Assembly: GCA_022495005.1 (NCBI GenBank)
Contig: JAGYXB010000101.1
Coordinates: 248,001-312,000, forward strand
Source: Rhyacophila brunnea
Lineage: Eukaryota > Arthropoda > Insecta > Trichoptera > Rhyacophilidae
DNA: 64,000 nt
Reading direction: 5' to 3'
Positions 21,285 through 32,801 of this stretch are shown here, piece by piece. Position numbers and translations under genes: made by a program. The notes under the pieces were generated by a model that was not told where the DNA came from, did not search any database, and saw nothing but the letters and a program-made list of their open reading frames with translations. The first letter of the stretch is position 1. Each line of letters begins with the position of its first letter.

Positions 21285-21750
21285 CGTATGGATCAGAACG
21301 CTGGGCACTCAGCAAACAGGATGAGAGAAATATGAATATTTTTGAGAAAAATCTTTTGGGCTGTTCAGGACAAAAGCATTTGGAGATAACGGTATAATCT
21401 GGAGCTTTGTTTTATAATATAGCACACTTAATTATAGACGAAAAAATCACGTCGCATATGAAAATGCAGAGACTGCGCTGGATCGGCCACGTGAATAGAA
21501 TGGCGGAGAGTATACCAGCAAGGCGGGCTATGTGCGCAACCCTCGAGGGTAAGAGAAGACCTGGACTGCCGAAATTAAGATGGCTAGACTGCGCCACATG
21601 AGATTTAATAATGCTCGGTCAAAGCAACCGGAAAGTGTCGAGTGTCGACGCTGGATCGTAGGTATAGGATGCCGATGGAGTAAGTTTTTGAAAAAGGTCA
21701 AGACTCGCCAAAGGTTGTAGGTTGCCATAAATGACGATGATGATGGATGA
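21285..21750 (+). pseudogene. Non-LTR retrotransposon ORF2 tail, decayed
   Basis: The plus-strand reading begins YGSERWALSKQDERNMNIFE. After a frame break it continues with KMQRLRWIGHVNRMAES then a GKRRPGLPKLRWLDC block. The pattern …R.L.W.GHV.RM….G…RG.P..RW.D is the conserved C-terminal tail of insect endonuclease/reverse transcriptases. Several stops follow, and the copy ends near a GATGATGATGGATGA run, as expected at the 3' end of such elements. Only the last 150 or so codons survive. Confidence 0.75.
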
Positions 21751-21927
21751 GGGAACAAACGAAAGTATTAGACATAATAACGTGAAGTGACTGAACTGGA
21801 AACAAGCAGGCAGACCACGTCGTCGTAAGAATAGATCATTGCTTAATAAATCTCATCATCCATTCGTGTCGATGCGCTATTTAACTCGTTCGACGCGGAC
21901 GACAAGGCTACCGTGTCCCCGTTAAAC

Positions 21928-22006
21928 GGCCATTAGATGTAATTAGCATGTTATTTAAATGTGGTAATTAAAAATTAATCAAAAGGTATGCAGTTATTGT
22001 GTTAAG
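21928..22006 (+). repeat. AT-rich dispersed repeat, copy 2
   Basis: It begins GGCCATTAGATGTAATTAGC and has the ATGTTATTTAAATGTGGTAA core and GTGTTAAG end shared with the other three copies. Confidence 0.6.
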
Positions 22007-22592
22007 CTTAGCGGAAGTGGCAACTAAAGATGAAGAAATGAGAAGAGTACATACAGCAAAGATAAGCCTTCATCTACTAGTGGAATTGGACTGCATTAGC
22101 TGCAGTGGTGATGATATAAGATTAATAAAAAAAATAGTTTAACTGTCGGGAGGATGCTGTTATAATTATTATTAACTACCTATAGGTATTACCATCGATG
22201 AACTTTACTGAGCTTTTGTTCACATCATCTACTCAAACTTTTTAATGTGTAGGGTTTCGCAATATAATAGACAAGGTTAATTCCTCACTGAGTATTATAG
22301 CCCGAACCTATCCCAAATTTAATGCGTTTCTAAGGCACCTGTAGTATATAATAGCGGCCAGTGAAAGCTCAACGTCTGGCGCAAGGAATGTGTTCGGGGT
22401 TCATTACGTTGGTCCAGACGAAATTATCGCGCAGGTATTTCGTATGAAACGCGATATGACGACTGTTGCCTGTGGGAAAATTATTAGGAATTGGGGAGCT
22501 GCACGCGAGCGCTTTATTGGTTCACACGCCTGGTTGAGATTTTATGCCAATTCTTTGACCAAATTCCACCACTTTTTTGACATTCTTAGTGT
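22007..22592. other. Unassigned stretch with a 90-codon frame
   Basis: A plus-strand frame at 22390-22662 begins upstream of the next repeat and runs into it. Its first 65 codons (…RNWGAARERF…) have no recognisable domain, and its end lies in repeat sequence, so I do not call it a gene. Confidence 0.25.
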
Positions 22593-23060
22593 AATTACGA
22601 CGTTTTTATTAGCTCGTATTCTTGTTTGTTCAGTACAGATCTTGCAATCGATTTTTAACTAACTTCCCGACTAGCTAGACATTTGAAACTTTTAGAATAT
22701 ATCAGAATGCGATGCCAATGCATTCTTTTAATACTTTTAGCCAACTTTAAGCAGAATTGAATTCATTTTCAGCTAATTCTGTTTTGTATGGAAAGTTATT
22801 TCAGAAAAATCCGTAAAAAGTAAAAGAATATTATTGGTTGCTAAGTGGGTCCTAGCAACTAAATTATTAATATATACGTGCGTCACTATGGAAATCAAAA
22901 TGAAATGTCAAAATGACATTTCAGTATTCTATATTTGTTTGTTTGTTTTTTTATTTACTTCATATCAAGTACAAGTTTGAGCATATTGAGCATAATAATT
23001 TAACAGAAATTTTAAAAACGTTTATGTATAAAAAAGTTCTTTTTATCTTGTAATTATTTT
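22593..23060 (-). repeat. ACGTTGTAA-ended interspersed element, copy b
   Basis: It is an inverted, uninterrupted copy of the seven-member family, from TTACGACGTTTTTATTAGCT to TTTTTATCTTGTAATTATTT. It keeps the intact TTAGAATATATCAGAA site that is occupied by an insertion in copy g. Confidence 0.8.
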
Positions 23061-23809
23061 TGTTGTTAGGAATTAAATAACTTAGATTATATTATATAGA
23101 AGGAGCCTTATGAACATTTAATATTACAGCTTTTGAAGCCATTTTTGGAACCTTTGTAGTGGGTTACGTTTGTAGTTATAGATATACAATATTCTTTAAT
23201 TTGGCGCGTTGTCTATAGCCACCAGGTTTGGCAGTTGACATTTCAGACGCTTCGGTATTATGTTTTGCGTATGGTACCTACACGTTTTTCTTGCGCTCTT
23301 GCGCTTGTTCATCTAACTTCCGATCCGCAAAAGAAACATTTTCAGGGTAAATAAATATATTCTTGCTTTGACTAATAAATTCTCATGGAATGTGGTTTCA
23401 AAGTTTGTTTGAAAATTATTGGCCCTAGTGGTCCCATTTTGCCATCACTTGAAAATATGTTTAGGCTCCAATTCTCCACAATAAGGTATTCTCCAGTTAC
23501 AGAAAGTTTGATATTATAGTATTGAAGCATTTTATTTTGCACATTTAAGATACCTTCAAAATATTATATACCTATATTGCAAAATATGATGATATATTTA
23601 TTGTTTTTGCTGTTCATATAATATTTGACAAAACTTGGGCTATCGCAACATATCGTTTGTACTTAAACATTAAAATGGATCCATTTATGTTATCTAACTG
23701 TTTTCTAAACAGTATGTCATTCGTTTTCCGATTGAGTTTAATTCGTTAATTTTAGCCATGATGTCATAGTGATATTGTCTACTATAAATAATAATTTAAT
23801 AATTTGATC
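23061..23809. other. AT-rich stretch without a recognised feature
   Basis: No frame, RNA gene or repeat shared with the window was seen. Confidence 0.4.
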
Positions 23810-23817
23810 GACTATAA

Positions 23818-25392
23818 CAGTAATGGCGAACTTATGGCACGCGAATGTTTTATGTTTGAGGAAGAATACAATTAGAAAGTGGCTCACCTTGGGGGCGAAA
23901 GGGGCCCTGGCAACCCCCAAACATGAAAATTATCAGAATGATTTTAAACATTGAAATTGAAAGGCAATAAATAAACTATACCTTGGGCTTGGACAAATAA
24001 AAATACGGCAAAAAAATGATTTGTAATTATTCTCCAGCACCCTTTTTAGAAATGGAACTGTCAAAAAATTCTCGGTGTCCACTAGAGGTGAGTTGGAAAT
24101 ACTGTCACCAGTTTGTGGATGACATCGGATGAAACAACCCATACTCAGTACGTGTGGCCCAATAAACTTGTTCCAAAAAACTTGTGATGATATCATCGCG
24201 AGTCCCTGGCTAGTTGGTAGACTTTTAATACTATTTACATTAAATGCGCGGGAGAGAGTTGAATACAAGCATATTTTAATTTATTAGTCTATGCATGCGA
24301 ATGACATAATTTTATGAATGAACAAGAGGTCATAAATTTTCTGTAGCAGCACATTCCCTCAGGAATGTGGTGAGGTGACTGAGGTGACGGCAGTTTAACA
24401 TAAAAAAGGTCATTGTAATTCATTTTATCTTAACTAGAATACTATAACTTATAACATAACATAAAAACAACCCATAAATTTAAAATGTGTTTAAAATTTT
24501 ATGATAAATAGGACATTTCCAAAAACCCAGCTCAGTGTATTTTTAGCGATTGTATTGAAGCCGATATTTGAAATACTAATATGGAGTTAGTTTTAGTTCC
24601 TGTTGAGTATGAGACTTACGTCGCATATGCACGCCAAACGCTCTATATACTATTCCAAATACTATTATTTTGGAACAAGTTTCGATACTAAGTATTTTTT
24701 TATACTGGTAGTAAGTATACTTAGTCTTCAAAAGTTTTCCAGTTTTCCCACCTCTAGTGTCCACCCGAATTCCGGAGTGGTGTAGGTCATGGCTGGGGTG
24801 GGCTGACAGGGCTCTAGCCTGGGGGCCCGGGCCGTGGGGTGCCCGGCGTGTCGGGTTGACCAGATAGTGAGATAAACACACATAAATTAGCTTTAATGCG
24901 GCGCTATTATACTTCATGGCCATGAACATTTTATTTTCTGATTATTATTTCACATTACTCGAGAGCTCCATTATTATAGTATATTTTATCGAAATTGAAA
25001 TGACGAAATTCATACATAAATAGCAGGCTTGTCAAGAATAAGCATTAAGTTTAATTTGAATCGCATAGGTCGGTCCTTAGGTGTTATGCGTCAAACATAA
25101 TATTATCGCACTGACCTCAACAGGCGGCGGGGGAAGTTGCACCGTGAACATCTGATTTTGATCGAATAACGATCGTTTTACAATGATTGAGAAAACTTTA
25201 GCAAGAAAATGCCTAATCTAATGGAGTAATTCTGGCTTCAATTCGTGTGCAAATCTCAAGAACTCAATTATATTTTTTGAACTTTTTTAATAGAATTCTT
25301 ATAAATATTTTTTTCATTTCGGCACGTCAGATAATTAAAAAATAATATTTGGGAAATTTATCACGCGTACGTAAAATGGTTCTCCATCTCTG
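23818..25392. mobile_element. CAGTAATGGCGAAC hAT element
   Basis: The ends are CAGTAATGGCGAACTTATGG and AAAATGGTTCTCCATCTCTG. The 8-bp flanks are GACTATAA (23810-23817) and GACTATAG (25393-25400), one mismatch. A block of GGCACGTCAG then TTAAAAAATAATATTTGGGA near the right end recurs at about 30512 and 46490. The minus-strand frame at 23933-24268 (111 codons) is not recognisable as transposase. A partial CATGGCC-type MITE lies inside (24790-24924). Confidence 0.75.
24790..24924 (-). repeat. Internally deleted CATGGCC-ended MITE, copy 3
   Basis: It matches the minus strand of 3045-3451 through GGGCTGACAGGGCTCTAGCC and TAGTGAGATAAACACA to GCGGCGCTATTATACTTC. It then reaches CATGGCCATG directly, so most of the body is missing. 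No 8-bp duplication was found. Confidence 0.6.
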
Positions 25393-25400
25393 GACTATAG

Positions 25401-27092
25401 TATTCTTACATACAATATGTACCTACCTAAAACAATACCTACCTGACCAAAATGATCTGCAATGGGTATAAGTATATACACCACACTATAAGAGGTGAAC
25501 GATTGTTTTTATTGTTGATATTTTTTCGTATATTGCGTACAATATTACCTCTCTGTGTTCAACACTGGGACTAAAGCTGCGCTCTATAATACTTCGTGTG
25601 ATAATTATGTTTATTTTGCATCATACATTCATATGTGAAATAATAAGATAAAAATAACGCCATGACTCCTAGTTCTGTAAAAAAATATACATAAAATGCG
25701 AGTGAAAATACATCGTGTCTTTATGAAATTCTCTCATTCTACTTAATTTGTCATCCACCCCTTCGTCAAAGCTCAATATTTCGACAATCATATGGAATGC
25801 ATTAAAACATGTGGCAATTTTATCCTATCCCTGGGTGAAAATATATAGATCAGATATTTTAAAGTTATAATAATTAATTATAGACAGCTAAAATAATAAA
25901 ATAGGGAAAAACGCAAATTGGATATCTTCTGCTAGTAAATATCTCTGCTAGGCCCTAGATTATAGTGCCATGGGAATACTTACCTACTTTGGTTTAAAAA
26001 AAATACTATATATACATCATGTTCTATCGCATGCGAAGGATGGTATATGGGGATCATCTGTATATTCTTAAAAACACAATAAGGATGGCTGATTAAGCTA
26101 AAGTAAACATTGTCATACTCAGCAATACAGAATAGTCATCAAAAAGATAAAGACCATTATTGCGTAGTAGAGACCAGTATCCTGGATGAAATAAATCTAG
26201 GAGGAACTCGGGAGTGGTGAATGGATGCGGTGTTATCCGCTATTTATAGCTGAAGAGAGTTTAAGTTGTATTTAAATTTATGTAGGTATGTATTATTACC
26301 AAATGTACCCTTCCTCATAAAAATGTCTCTAATGCCGCATCAAAAATTTAAAATCAACATACCCCTGATAAAAGTTGACTAGCCCTGCCTGATATTACAA
26401 AAATAATATTTCAAAAACGACTAAAAGAGGCGAATTTCGTGTACCCACGGTCACAAACGAAATTACCTGTGTCCGAGGGTATTTATTGCCGCTCGCCCCC
26501 AAGCCAAATTGTACAAGAATTAGATAAATTTTGAGAAAATTTGAGTTTTTTAAATATACCGTTCTGAAAGACATCGATTTTAAGTCTTCCCTGTTGACTA
26601 CTTTATTCTAAAAAATATTTAAATACCTACATCATGTTCATAAAAGTCTTCGTTATCTGTTCTTTAAAGTTTTGTTTCTTTCAGACTCCATATTGACCAT
26701 CACTCGGGTTTCCTGAATCCAGCTATAATCTAGTTGTTTTGGTCGAGCCAATTGCTTTATCGCAAAACGCGACCGCCGACCTAGCTACCGTCTTGTTACT
26801 TAATTGATTTTAATTCTATTCTCTCATACATAGCTACCTACAGAATGTGCACAAAGTACCAACAGTATCTCAAAGAAATAAATGTGTATACATACCGATG
26901 TGGATGTGTCGACGAAGTATTGCATGCCGTTCTTTCTTTCTTTCATTTTTTCCTTATCCACGATGCTACATTCTAGAACGGGATTTAATCATCCCCATGA
27001 CAGCTCTCCACTGACTTCTGTACTTCGCCTCACTCACTCAGATCCCAAGCCGCTCAATTTAAGTTTTGCTCATCAAATATTGTAGTTGTTGG
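25401..27092. other. Gene-poor stretch
   Basis: The sequence is AT-rich. I see no frame above about 70 codons with recognisable content, no RNA gene and no copy of the window's repeat families. The short plus frame at 26882-27085 has no known match by eye. Confidence 0.4.
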
Positions 27093-27100
27093 GTGTGGTT

Positions 27101-27814
27101 CAGAGGCGAAGGGTGGATTTAGACTGTTAAGATCCGACATAAATAGTGCACACTAAACTTTGTCAGTCATTCGTATTTGTTTTTCTTGAACTAAGAATAC
27201 AATTGGACATAGTTATGTCAATTACAATTTACATTACGTACAATTTTACATTTTTAATATCATGTTGTTGCTAAAGTGCCATTATCTCAGCTCGACATTA
27301 TTGTGGACTGACTACATTCTGCATAACTATGTTCAATTTACAGATGGTTTTGGTTAGTTTTTAAAAATCAATCAAACCTTGCCTAAAATAAACCATAATA
27401 GTTTTGGTGTGCTATGGGCGATTCGACAAAAGAGTGCACATTTTTTTATTCCTACCTATTTGTTTTCGTTGAATTAAAAATACATATTACACAATAATGG
27501 TTAGTTTTTAAAATTCATTAAGCCCTACCTAAACGAAACCATAGTAGATAAAAAATATTATTCTATCGAAAAAATATCCAAAATTATGTGTGTTTTAATC
27601 AAATGGCATAATTTTAGATATTTTATATATAGACGATTGTTTTACTATTATCTATTATGACTTGGTTTTCGCAGTATTTAATTGAATTAAAAAAAACCAA
27701 CCAACACCATCTGTAATTTGTAGACTTAGTTCAATGAAAACAATATAGTATGACTGACACAGTTTATTGTGGACTATTTATGACGGAACAGCCTACCTCC
27801 ACCTATCGTCACTG
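27101..27814 (+). mobile_element. CAGTGGCGAAGG hAT-like element, copy 2
   Basis: The ends are CAGAGGCGAAGGGTGGATTT and CCTCCACCTATCGTCACTG. The flanks are GTGTGGTT (27093-27100) and GTGTGGTA (27815-27822), one mismatch. It contains TAGTGCACACTAAACTTTGT near the left end and an inverted GTGGACTATTTATGACGGA near the right. It is noncoding. Confidence 0.85.
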
Positions 27815-27979
27815 GTGTGGTAGAGAAGCTACATGCAATAGTATTATATATTGCAAACTATTACAGGTAACGACGATTTACTGATTAAAACGATTGACGT
27901 AAAATTATATCACACAAATTAATTTATAACGCCATTGGCTTCGTAAGTATAAAGAAATACACCATATTAATCATATTAT

Positions 27980-28026
27980 TATATACCTAGCCATTTATAC
28001 GTCCTGTATAAATGGCTAGGTATATA
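27980..28026. repeat. Perfect 21-bp hairpin with 5-nt loop
   Basis: 27980-28000 (TATATACCTAGCCATTTATAC) is exactly complementary to 28006-28026, around GTCCT. It is set in an AT-rich tract. It could be a foldback repeat; nothing indicates a transcribed RNA or a terminator. Confidence 0.85.
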
Positions 28027-28157
28027 TTTATTATATTATATATCTATTATATTGTGCTAATTCGTAATTATTCTTTCAACCTACGGTTATTTTGCCATGA
28101 AGAACATTTTTAAGATGAAGTAATGTGAGCCAATGAGAAATGGATCAAAGTCACAAG

Positions 28158-29011
28158 CAGTGTTGCCATCTTTTCAAAGTGAAATTATAGTACAGAGCTT
28201 CCAAAATTATAGTATTTGGGAAAAACATATAGTACGCGTTGTCATCTATTGAAAATGTACCAGGTTTTTTGTTTCTCAGAAAAAAAATAACAGAATTTGA
28301 GAAACTCCGAGACCTCTTTTTATTTAGGTACCTCTTGCCACCAAAAATGCTTACCGAAGAATTCAAGAAATATTATTTTAAACCAAAGTCAGCGGATTTA
28401 TTTACGTTTTTCGAGCATTTTTTCCAAGTTCTCCAAATCTTCTTATATTGCGAAATTATAGTACTTTGCACCAATTTATCGAACGGAAATATTGAAGTTT
28501 TTCAGCTATTCAAAATTATAGTATTTTGGGCGTACTATACCTGTTTTATATCGTACATAGTACGCGGACCAAAATTATAATACAAATATTATACTGCCCT
28601 TCCTAGGAAGAAGGTAGTAACTCCCGAAATTTGTGAAATTGAGTTATGAATGCCATCCGTTAGGTAATTTTGAAAGCTATATATTCTGTTCACTTTAAAA
28701 TCAGTATTATCACTAAAATACCGTTAAAATTCTTAGTGAAAAAATGGACATCTGCTGAAATAATACAAATTTCTTAGCAAAAAGCCAGTAATTGCACCTA
28801 TTTATTGCAGTTACTGCTTGTTTATTATTACTTTATTTTGTATTTTAACATCCTACTAAGAAAAATTATCACCGCTTTTTATTAATTCACGGTATATAAG
28901 TTTAAAAAAAACGCATTATGTTATTTATCTCGAAAGTATGCGATAGTCAGTTACTGTCTTCTTCCTTAGAACGGCAGTATAATAATAATTATAGTACGGT
29001 TGGCAACATTG
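28158..29011. mobile_element. CAGTGTTGCCA hAT-like element, host of a MITE
   Basis: The ends are CAGTGTTGCCATCTTTTCA and ACGGTTGGCAACATTG. An exact 8-bp duplication, GTCACAAG, is at 28150-28157 and 29012-29019. Repeated AATTATAGTA motifs occur throughout, as in the 217-bp relative at 46912-47128. The plus frame at 28239-28580 (113 codons) lies wholly inside and shows no transposase motif. A TACTGCC MITE is inserted at 28592-28979. Confidence 0.85.
28592..28979. mobile_element. TACTGCC-ended MITE, copy 2 (nested)
   Basis: It is collinear with 10929-11311 over its whole length. The ends are TACTGCCCTTCCTAGGAAGA and TTCCTTAGAACGGCAGTA, with TA repeats at the insertion point. It lies inside the hAT-like element 28158-29011. 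Confidence 0.85.
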
Positions 29012-29019
29012 GTCACAAG

Positions 29020-30084
29020 CTATGTTTGGCGTCTATTTGAAAAAGTACTGTGCACCATTTTATAATATTAATTCAATCTACTTACGTTATATTATCGAGA
29101 ATCGTTTATAAACATGACAGCAACTAAAACTTTTGATCTCTCACTGTACCAATGTACGTGTTGTATGATTCATCGATTTCTAAGTATATATTATTATGAT
29201 ATCTATCAAGCTAAGTACCTACCTACAAATGTAATAATTTTATTATTAAAATCTATCTAAATTGTTTCCTCGTTGAAGTTTCCTAGCGGAGAAAGTGTTT
29301 TGAATGCATTGCGTACATTCACTTATTAGATATAAAATTATTATAACGATGACGAATTGTTCTTGCAGTTTCCTAGTTATGTCTTTATGTACTAAGCGAA
29401 AATAATATAAAATTTATAATTCAAATGAAAACGTACAAAATTGTTACGTATGTAAATTAATTTAAAAACATATTCGTTTTATTGGTTCTCCGCAAAGTAT
29501 ATGTTTAATAAAGCCGACTATTTTTATGAAGATATCGAGTCGAAATATAATATGAAAGGCAAGCCGTAACAAAACTCCAAAGTCTACAAATCAAAATCAA
29601 ACCACCCACAATTTATTTCGTATTACAGATTTATTTGTAGTAAACTTGAGATGCCGTGTGCTTTAGATCTATTTATTTGTAAGGGTCGCACGTCGATGTA
29701 TATGCATTGTTATGTAGGTATCTGCATTACAATTATTAAAACAAGTTTTTTGTTCAATGAACCACCATTATTTTTAAGATTGAATCGCAAAAACCAACTA
29801 AATCAAAACATCAAAACAAATTTATTTTTATTTATAAACAATGCTGCCAACGCATAGAATATTACTTATTCCATAGTTACCAAGTCAATCCATAATATGA
29901 AATTTTTCTACTTGAATAAAATCAATAATGATTAGGTACTATGCCATTACAAACCATTAATAGGTATATTAAAAGAATAAAGAAAAGAAGAAATATTCAA
30001 TGAATAAAAGATATGCATTCGGCTAAAAACACGATGATAGATAGAATCTCAAGAATTTAATTGAAATTTTTAAAAATAGAATTC
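29020..30084. other. AT-rich stretch without a recognised feature
   Basis: No coding sequence, RNA gene or window-wide repeat was recognised. The 68-codon plus frame at 29651-29857 is probably chance. Confidence 0.4.
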
Positions 30085-30466
30085 TTAAGGCTATATATAT
30101 AGATATACCTCAGTTGAGGCATAGTCTAAAAAGATCGTGGCTAGGCGATGCGCGGATTGTGCAAATGACGCGTGCCGAACGAAATATAATTTTTCATATA
30201 AATCCAACATGCGTCCATTTAATGTTCTGTTTATTGTTCTATTAGTAACAATAATAATATATTCATTGACATGTTTTTTTCTTCAAGTAAATCGGTAACG
30301 TTTTTAGTCATCTTTACACGATTTAAGAATTAATACCCCCGTCGCCATCACGAAACAAATTTACGTGTTCACAGCTCGTGGTTCGCTCTCCGATTGCCAG
30401 CGAGTCCAATATAGTATAGACCTATAGTTGAAAATTATTTGCCGTTTCACTGAAGTACCGTCTTAA
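30085..30466 (-). mobile_element. TTAA-target MITE, family copy E
   Basis: TTAA occurs at 30085-30088 and 30463-30466. The ends are TTAAGGCTATA…ACCTCAGTTGAGG and CACTGAAGTACCGTCTTAA. A short TATATATAG expansion lies in the left TIR. The body is inverted like copy D. Confidence 0.85.
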
Positions 30467-30511
30467 AAACTTTTCTTTCACTTGTTTCCCTATAAAAAAA
30501 CTGCTCGGCAC

Positions 30512-30576
30512 ATCAGACAGTTAAAAAATAATATTTGGGAAATTTTGGCACGCGAACGTAAAAAAGTTCACCATCC
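30512..30576. repeat. Fragment of the GGCGAAC-type hAT right end
   Basis: GGCACATCAGACAG followed by TTAAAAAATAATATTTGGGA and GGCACGCGAACGTAAAAAA matches the right end of 23818-25392 and 46490-46559, without a left end here. Confidence 0.6.
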
Positions 30577-30899
30577 TTTCACTAATAAATTGTTATCCTT
30601 TCCTGAATAAAGCTGCAACCGTACAGTAAACGAAGAAATGGTAAACTGTATCCAATAATGTTATTTAAGATAGGTATCATAATATAAGTGTGCGGTCCAA
30701 TGTGACCAATCCGGGGGGCTACGTCAAAATGAAACGATTTCATAAATTATAATGTTTAGATGTTATCAATTAACCTCCTGGTATTGATCATAAATTTTGT
30801 TAGGTGATTTAAGTACTATATTATGGATATTGAAATATTAATATAATATCACCAGAAATCGATACCGAGGCGCACTCAAAGGTCCTAGATATGTACGGT

Positions 30900-31075
30900 T
30901 TATTTGGATGCAGCTCGTCGCTAGGCAACCCGGTTGCATGGTGACCGTGTCGCCGGGCAACGGCGTCGCTTAGCAACGGCGTCCCGACGACTTTTCCGCC
31001 GCAGCTCCCGACAGGCCGGCGGGCGCTCCACAACGTAAATAGATAACCGTGACGTCATACGCGGCCATTTCATTT
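30900..31075. promoter_or_regulatory. GC-rich promoter-like island with RFX X-box-like sites, CRE and YY1-like motif
   Basis: In a strongly AT-rich setting this block is CpG-rich. It contains several X-box-like imperfect palindromes: GTCGCTAGGCAACC (30916), GTTGCATGGTGAC (30933), GTCGCCGGGCAACGG (30949, matching GTNRCC-N-RGYAAC) and GTCGCTTAGCAACGG (30966). They are followed by the CRE core TGACGTCA (31051) and CGGCCATTTC (31063, YY1/Pho-like). RFX factors bind X-boxes, classically at ciliary genes. No coding exon is recognisable on either side, so the regulated gene, if any, is unknown or lies outside. Confidence 0.4.
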
Positions 31076-31285
31076 TACACAAATTCAATTTGTTTATACG
31101 AAATTGGATAATATTCCATATCCCTTGCGATGTCGTCCACCCACGATTTGCTGGCGTTTTTTAAATGTTGACATTTCTCTTTCCATTATCGTTCTCTGTA
31201 TGAAATATTTGAATCAATACACATCGAGTATTGGAATCTCTTTGTTATTGTATGCCAAATTACTTTAAGAGCAGTGTATTGTATA

Positions 31286-31542
31286 TCGTCTCTGTTCTGG
31301 CAGAACACACAAACTGGAGAATACTAGTTTTGAATAATTTGACTTTGAAGTTGTTAAAATGTTTGAAATGGTCTATCATGTGAGTTTATTAAGTAATCGT
31401 AAAAAGGATGACTTTAAAATAAAGACTGTTTATTTATTAAGAAGGTTTCCAGACGGTTAAGTTTGAAATAAGGAACATTTTGGTATAACTAACTCAATAT
31501 GTCATTTTTTCGAATTAGTGTCTTCTGCCAGAACAGTGACGA
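31286..31542. mobile_element. TCGTC-ended MITE (CTGTTCTGGCAGAA family), copy 2
   Basis: TIRs TCGTCTCTGTTCTGGCAGAA and its inverted partner are flanked by TA on both sides. It is nearly identical to 4802-5056 across about 255 bp, so the two copies are relatively young. Confidence 0.85.
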
Positions 31543-31552
31543 TATTATCTAG

Positions 31553-32108
31553 CAGGGTTTCCCAAACTGTGCTCCGCGACAATTTGGAAAGGTTTTATAC
31601 ACCGCAACACATTTAAGTTTATGTAAAGATACTAAGATACTAAGTAGAAGTAAAATAAGTAAAACTAAAATAAGTAAATAATCTACTTCATATTGAAAAG
31701 CGAGTGATGGTACAATGTTTTACTTCCGTTTTCTACAACCTATTTATGCGAAGCGGGATTTTCTTTATATGCTGCAACGAAGTCAACGTGCAGGAACAGG
31801 CTCGACGCCACACCAGACATAAGAATGCAACTTACCAATAATGTGCCTGAAATCAAGAAAATATGCAATTCAAGGACTCAAAGTCATCAAAGTCATTAAG
31901 TGCTTTATTAATTTATGTTTTATGTTTATATTATAGTTTTATTTTTAAAAAAAAATGAAGTACTTACTTACTAAATAAATAACGTGTTAATATTTTTTTT
32001 TAATTGTTACCAGTAGGAATTACCCAACCTAAAAAATAAACAAAGTGTTCCGTTAAAATTTTCGGGTTTGAGAAGTGTTCCATTGCAGAAAAAGTTTGGG
32101 AAACCCTG
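31553..32108 (+). mobile_element. CAGGGTTTCCCAAACT hAT element, deletion derivative
   Basis: The ends are CAGGGTTTCCCAAACTGTG and AGTTTGGGAAACCCTG, a well-known hAT terminus type. No matching 8-bp duplication was found (flanks TTATCTAG and ACTCATAG). It keeps the last part of a transposase frame (31750-31899), so it derives from an autonomous element by internal deletion. Confidence 0.8.
31750..31899 (+). pseudogene. hAT transposase C-terminal remnant
   Basis: The frame from GAA at 31750 reads EAGFSLYAATKSTCRNRLDA, then TPDIRMQLTNNVPEIKKICN, and stops at TAA 31897-31899. The string matches the C-terminal hAT dimerisation region of animal ZBED/SCAN-associated transposases (…EAGFS.Y…TK….RNRL….D.R..L….P….L…). 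Everything N-terminal (BED finger, catalytic core) is deleted. It is non-functional and useful only to assign the element to hAT. Confidence 0.75.
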
Positions 32109-32793
32109 ACTCATAGCCAAATAATTCACACATATTCAGAGATGGGCACTGTTCACTGAATACAGTTTTAAAGTACTTATACGGGTGGTGGTTTAGTACT
32201 AAATTTTAATAAAATAGTGCCGGGTCGCAGTTTTTAAACATTCTAATGTACCGATATGTTTTTCGATTCGATTCCAAGTATTGATACTTTCTTTTGAAAC
32301 GGTGGCGATACCGGGCATTGATAGTTTTTCTTTGGATATGACACCCCTACGTGTGGCTGTGCTTCTTATTTTATTATGTTGGCATACATTCTGCCACCAT
32401 AATAATTATTATGAATGGATAAATAAATAATATTAATCATTAATCAAATCACTGTTCCAACAGCAATTTGTATTTAGGTACATAGTTACTCACTCAGTCG
32501 TAAAGAATAAAGTGATCGGCAAATAAATAGTTTATCTGTCGTACACGTTCTTTATTTTCCTACAGATGGTGTTATGTAAAATCGTAAACATTTTCTTGAA
32601 CACGGAGGAAGATTTCATTATTTTTTTTAAACCAAGTTATTGCTCAAATCATAGAAAAAAAATAACACCAATGAGACATATTATTATTTAACCCATTCTT
32701 ATAAAATACGAAAGTAATCAAATTAATTCACTGATTTAAAAAAATATCAATGAAACCAATGGAAATATTAATTCACTTTTCTCTGTTGCATGC
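32109..32793. other. Unassigned stretch
   Basis: It includes possible decayed hAT-type ends (CAGAGATGGGCACTG near 32137), but no partner end or duplication could be fixed. Confidence 0.3.
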
Positions 32794-32801
32794 GACTAGG
32801 G

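Noticed and set aside
23933..24268. 111-codon minus-strand frame inside the hAT element 23818-25392
   Set aside because: No BED, catalytic or dimerisation motif of hAT transposases is visible in it.
28239..28580. 113-codon plus frame
   Set aside because: It is entirely inside a hAT-like element made of repeated AATTATAGTA motifs; no transposase signature.
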